Made by a program: the position numbers and the translations under genes | From: Kineothrix sp. MB12-C1 | Lineage (GTDB): Bacteria > Bacillota > Clostridia > Lachnospirales > Lachnospiraceae | DNA: 64,000 nt | Assembly: GCF_030863805.1 (NCBI RefSeq) | Contig: NZ_CP132957.1 | Span: 3,472,001 to 3,536,000 of the forward strand | Reading direction: 5' to 3' | Shown: positions 60,933 to 64,000 of the stretch, piece after piece | Layout of the letters: each line of letters starts with the position of its first letter | Position numbering within the stretch: position 1 is the first letter of the stretch | Notes under the pieces: generated by a model | Databases searched by the model: none | What the model was told of the DNA's origin: nothing | The model's input: the letters and a program-made list of their open reading frames with translations, nothing else

Positions 60933-61277
60933 TTATTGTTTGATGTGCATGGAGCAATTTACCTCTACGCCATTGTTAGTGAGGTAATCTGAGCCCCAGC
61001 CATACATGGCCGTTAAAATAGGGCGAATGCTTTTTCCGAGTTCGGTGAGGGAATATTCAACCTTCGGCGGCACTACAGGATATACCATTCGCGCGATTAG
61101 ATTATCCTCCTCCAACTCCCTAAGCTGTTGGGTAAGCATCTTGGGAGTTGCTTGGGGGATAAGCTTTCGCAGCTCCCCGAAACGGAGAGTGGAGTCGATC
61201 AAGTGCCATAGAATAAGAGATTTATATTTACCGCCAATCATTTTAAGAGTGATTTCTACGGGACAATTATAAGTCAT
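60933..61277 (-). CDS. HxlR-family transcriptional regulator
   Basis: A 114-residue winged-helix protein with a Cys near the N-terminus (YNCPVEI), [13 protein letters not shown], and the recognition helix [17 protein letters not shown], all typical of HxlR. AAGGAGG precedes the ATG. It is divergent from copA across a 505-bp gap and ends 6 bp from the DUF2318 stop on the other strand. It may respond to oxidation or electrophiles; a role in copper control is possible by position only. Confidence 0.88.
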   Translation of the reverse strand: MTYNCPVEITLKMIGGKYKSLILWHLIDSTLRFGELRKLIPQATPKMLTQQLRELEEDNLIARMVYPVVPPKVEYSLTELGKSIRPILTAMYGWGSDYLTNNGVEVNCSMHIKQ

Positions 61278-61305
61278 AAATAGCCTCCTTACAGATAATA
61301 ATCAG

Positions 61306-61585
61306 TTTAAGTAATTGCGAAACAGGTAGATTGTAAAAATTTTATACACAATAAAAGCAGTGTTTCATAAGAAAGATTGTATAAAAGTTTTCCATGCTCC
61401 GGTTATGCAGAACACTATGCTGAGCCAAAGCAGAAATCCTTTTCAGCAAAGGCTTCAAGGATTCCTATATCTCAGCGCCGTAGCAAAAAATCGCTTGAAA
61501 AATCTTTTATACAATTCTTTCTGATTCCAATTTCGTGAATCGTGTATAAAATTATAAAATTTAACGAGTTTCTCAATTACCTAAA
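61306..61585. repeat. 280-bp foldback, MITE-like element
   Basis: Nested complementary arms cover the whole stretch: TTTAAGTAATTGCGAAAC (61306-61323) against 61568-61585 (16 of 18 match), AATTTTATACAC (61338-61349) against 61542-61553, AGAAAGATTGTATAAAAG (61370-61387) against 61504-61522 with a 1-base bulge, GCTGAG/CTCAGC (61419, 61471) and AATCCTT/AAGGATT (61435, 61457). Terminal repeats and the size suggest a miniature inverted-repeat transposable element. No clear target duplication was found. Confidence 0.75.
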
Positions 61586-61684
61586 TAATTAATTAGATGC
61601 TCGCATAAGACTATGGTCTTGTAAGCGGTTGCAGATTCTATGATAGTATGGGAATGTGGCAGGGTCAAGGGGGAAATGCATAAC

Positions 61685-61751
61685 AGTACCTTTTTAGGTA
61701 CTATTGCACAAAAAAGTGCATAGTTGCAAAAAGAATTATTTTGGTTAAAAT
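61685..61751 (+). promoter_or_regulatory. copA promoter and dyads
   Basis: AGTACC-TTTTTA-GGTACT (61685-61702) and TGCAC-AAAAAA-GTGCA (61705-61720) are two perfect inverted repeats in a row. TTGCAA (61724-61729), a 16-bp spacer and TAAAAT (61746-61751) make a plausible promoter. The dyads lie just upstream of it, where a copper-responsive regulator could bind. Confidence 0.5.
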
Positions 61752-61784
61752 GGAATTATGGTAAGGAAAGGAGTTGTATAATAG

Positions 61785-64000
61785 ATGAAAAGTCAAGTAT
61801 TGAGTATACAAGGTATGACTTGCGCGGCTTGTGCGCAACGAATTGAGAAGAGTGTACGGAAGCTTGAAGGTATTGGCCAGGCGAATGTGAATCTGGCTAG
61901 TGAAAAGCTATTCGTAGAATATGATGATGCGACGGTAGGACTCGATGTTATTAAGGAAAGAATAACAAAGATCGGTTATCAGGTAGAGGAGAAGTCGGAT
62001 AGCCAGAATGTGACTATCCCTATTGGCGGCATGACCTGTGCAGCTTGTGCTAATAGGGTGCAGAAGGCGATCGGGAAGTTGGAAGGAGTGGAGGAGGTTT
62101 CGGTGAACTTCGCTACTGAGAAGGCTACCGTATCTTATCTTCCGCAAAGTGTAAGGCTTTCAACGATTAAAGCGACAATAGAGAAGGCAGGATATCAAGC
62201 TCTTGAGGTAAACAAAGAGGATGCAGCAGACGAGGATAGAATTCGCAAACAGAAGGAAGTCCGTACTCTTTGGACTAAGTTTATCATTTCAGCTATTTTT
62301 TCCGTTCCGCTATTATATATAGCGATGGCTCCTATGATTCAGATAATACGGCTGCCGTTCCCGGAAGGATTAGATCCTATGCAGTTTCCTCTTCGTTTTG
62401 CGGTAACACAGATTTTATTGGTAGCCCCTGTTGTCGGAGTCGGATATAAGTTCTATACGATCGGTTTTAAGGCTCTTTGGCAAAGAAGTCCCAATATGGA
62501 TTCATTGATTGCAATTGGAACGACGGCGGCGGGAATCTATAGTGCCTATAATGTGTTCCTGATCGCAAAAGGAAATTTCCATGCGGGAGAAGCACTGTAT
62601 TTTGAGACTGCCGGCGTTATTATTACGTTAATCCTTTTAGGAAAGTCTCTGGAAGCAGTTTCCAAGGGACGTACCAGCGAAGCGATTAAAAAATTGATGG
62701 GGCTCGCACCCAAAACAGCGATTGTCATTCAAAATGGGGAAGAGAAGGAAATTCCTATTGGAGAAGTGGAAGTTGGCGATATTATTGTAGTGAGGCCGGG
62801 GGCTAAGATTCCGGTAGACGGTACGGTGGTAGAAGGGAATACATCCATTGATGAATCTATGTTGACCGGGGAGAGTATGCCGGTAGATAAGAAGTCTGGC
62901 GATGCTGTCTATGCTGCTTCCATCAATACAACGGGAACTGTTCGTTTCCGGGCGGAAAAAGTTGGCGGTAATACTGTACTTGCACAGATTATCAAATTGG
63001 TGGAGGATGCACAGGGATCCAAAGCACCCATTGCTCAGATGGCAGACATCGTATCCGGTTACTTCGTGCCTGTAGTTTGTGTGATTGCATTATTGGCCGG
63101 TATTGCATGGTTTATTGGAACTGGAGGAGATTTGAAGTTTGCACTGACTATCTTCATATCGGTCCTTGTTATTGCCTGTCCTTGTGCTCTTGGTCTGGCA
63201 ACTCCTACAGCGATTATGGTAGGTACGGGTAAGGGCGCCGAGAATGGAATCCTTATTAAAGGCGGCGAAGCTTTAGAAGTTACGCATAAGATCAATACGA
63301 TTGTTTTCGATAAAACAGGTACCATTACAGAAGGAAAGCCAACGGTAACGGATGTGCTTGCCGTGGGAGGAATTGATGCCGATAAACTTCTGCAGATTAC
63401 AGCTTCAGCGGAAAACGGCTCGGAACATCCTCTTGGTCAGGCAATTGTTGTAGGTGCGAAAGAGAAGGGAATGGATCTTCTTAAAGTGGATGATTTTATT
63501 TCTATCACAGGACGAGGAATCGAAGCACAGATCAATGGTCAGACAGTGCTGGCAGGTAATCGGAAGTTGATGGAAGAAAGAAAGATAGGAATGGAAGAGT
63601 TGGAAGAGGCTTCAGATCGTCTGGCAGAAGAAGGAAAGACCCCTATGTATATTGCTATAGATGGTGGATTGTCCGGTATTATCGCGGTGGCAGACGTGGT
63701 GAAGCAAAGCAGTAAAATGGCCATCGAAAGCCTTCATAAAATGGGTATCGAGGTGGCGATGATCACAGGTGATAACAAGAAGACAGCATCAGCTATTGCC
63801 CGTCAAGTGGGTATTGACCGCGTACTTGCCGAGGTACTCCCGCAGGATAAATCTAATGAGGTAAAGAAACTTCAGGATATGGGAAAGAAAGTAGCTATGG
63901 TAGGAGACGGTATCAATGATGCACCTGCCTTGGCACAGGCAGATATCGGTATTGCGATTGGATCGGGTACGGATGTGGCGATGGAGAGTGCGGATATTGT
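61785..64000 (+). CDS. copA: Copper-translocating P1B-type ATPase CopA (partial, runs off right edge)
   Basis: The frame is open from the ATG at 61785 to the window edge, 738 codons. Two HMA domains lead ([10 protein letters not shown] near residue 10 and [10 protein letters not shown] near 84). Membrane segments follow, then the actuator motif [15 protein letters not shown], the ion-path motif [11 protein letters not shown], the phosphorylation motif [12 protein letters not shown], and the hinge [16 protein letters not shown]. The CPC motif and tandem HMAs mark a Cu(I) exporter. AAAGGAG is 11 nt before the ATG. Only the last membrane segment and C-terminus should be missing. It lies beside other copper-related genes. 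Confidence 0.94.
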   Translation, partial: MKSQVLSIQGMTCAACAQRIEKSVRKLEGIGQANVNLASEKLFVEYDDATVGLDVIKERITKIGYQVEEKSDSQNVTIPIGGMTCAACANRVQKAIGKLEGVEEVSVNFATEKATVSYLPQSVRLSTIKATIEKAGYQALEVNKEDAADEDRIRKQKEVRTLWTKFIISAIFSVPLLYIAMAPMIQIIRLPFPEGLDPMQFPLRFAVTQILLVAPVVGVGYKFYTIGFKALWQRSPNMDSLIAIGTTAAGIYSAYNVFLIAKGNFHAGEALYFETAGVIITLILLGKSLEAVSKGRTSEAIKKLMGLAPKTAIVIQNGEEKEIPIGEVEVGDIIVVRPGAKIPVDGTVVEGNTSIDESMLTGESMPVDKKSGDAVYAASINTTGTVRFRAEKVGGNTVLAQIIKLVEDAQGSKAPIAQMADIVSGYFVPVVCVIALLAGIAWFIGTGGDLKFALTIFISVLVIACPCALGLATPTAIMVGTGKGAENGILIKGGEALEVTHKINTIVFDKTGTITEGKPTVTDVLAVGGIDADKLLQITASAENGSEHPLGQAIVVGAKEKGMDLLKVDDFISITGRGIEAQINGQTVLAGNRKLMEERKIGMEELEEASDRLAEEGKTPMYIAIDGGLSGIIAVADVVKQSSKMAIESLHKMGIEVAMITGDNKKTASAIARQVGIDRVLAEVLPQDKSNEVKKLQDMGKKVAMVGDGINDAPALAQADIGIAIGSGTDVAMESADI

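Larger units (their letters stand above)
61278..61784. other. Divergent intergenic region holding a foldback element
   Basis: About 507 bp without a gene. A 280-bp foldback occupies 61306-61585. The right part holds two further dyads and the copA promoter. Confidence 0.6.

Noticed and set aside
1-64000. tRNA or rRNA genes
   Set aside because: No cloverleaf-like or rRNA segment was recognised by eye; a tRNA could still be missed without a covariance search.

Overview
The window is AT-rich, has clostridial-type AGGAGG ribosome binding sites and short operons with overlapping start and stop codons, and carries families typical of gut or sediment anaerobes (C_GCAxxG_C_C proteins, DUF134, Mrp/NifX, LytTR-DUF3021 pairs, YesM/YesN, PocR-AraC). 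This points to a low-GC Gram-positive anaerobe of the Lachnospiraceae type. No rRNA or tRNA gene was recognised, so the assignment rests on protein families only.

Positions 1-17.8 kb are accessory DNA. An IS3-family element runs off the left edge and has cut an accessory NAD-dependent DNA ligase. A 900-bp non-coding block follows, with two different repeat arrays that share a 31-32 bp spacing and flank a region of inverted repeats; it looks like a replication or partition locus. Next come a class II Fic protein and a large HD/GHKL-ATPase gene of conflict-system type, broken by two -1 frameshifts at A7 tracts and hit by a complete 2561-bp IS21 element (istA/istB, 11-bp target duplication). Then follow padR, an ABC transporter remnant, chrA, an HNH nuclease, a MazG-like pyrophosphohydrolase, an orphan AbiEi antitoxin, and an excisionase and tyrosine integrase that probably mark the end of an integrative element.

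Positions 18-28 kb hold a LytTR/DUF3021/ABC/FtsX module, then a glycerol island: a PocR-AraC regulator divergent from glycerol dehydrogenase and fused dihydroxyacetone kinase, followed by a monoacylglycerol-lipase-like hydrolase and a membrane-anchored endonuclease/exonuclease/phosphatase-fold protein. Together these could release glycerol from lipid and convert it to DHA phosphate.

Positions 28-35 kb hold a DUF134-Mrp-C_GCAxxG-NifX metal/redox operon under a twin-palindrome promoter, then an arsenic operon: arsR, acr3, a C_GCAxxG-DUF2703 fusion, arsD, arsA, arsC. The fusion gene has one in-frame UGA, and the frame stays open beyond it into arsD; this is the most intriguing single signal in the window.

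Positions 35-45 kb are mixed: a second Fic protein, a DUF4263/Shedu-like protein, a divergent flavin reductase/HxlR pair, a second LytTR-DUF3021 module with a membrane hydrolase, an ABC-F protein flanked by gene remnants, and a ProXp/YbaK deacylase. Positions 45-55 kb form a YesM/YesN two-component system with a sugar-type ABC importer and two FAD-dependent oxidoreductases. Positions 55-64 kb look like core genome: a CheY-like regulator, tcdA, a rhodanese-TtcA fusion, a copper-handling cluster (HMA-SafE-cupredoxin fusion, 36-aa membrane peptide, DUF2318 lipoprotein, copA running off the right edge), an HxlR regulator and a 280-bp foldback element.
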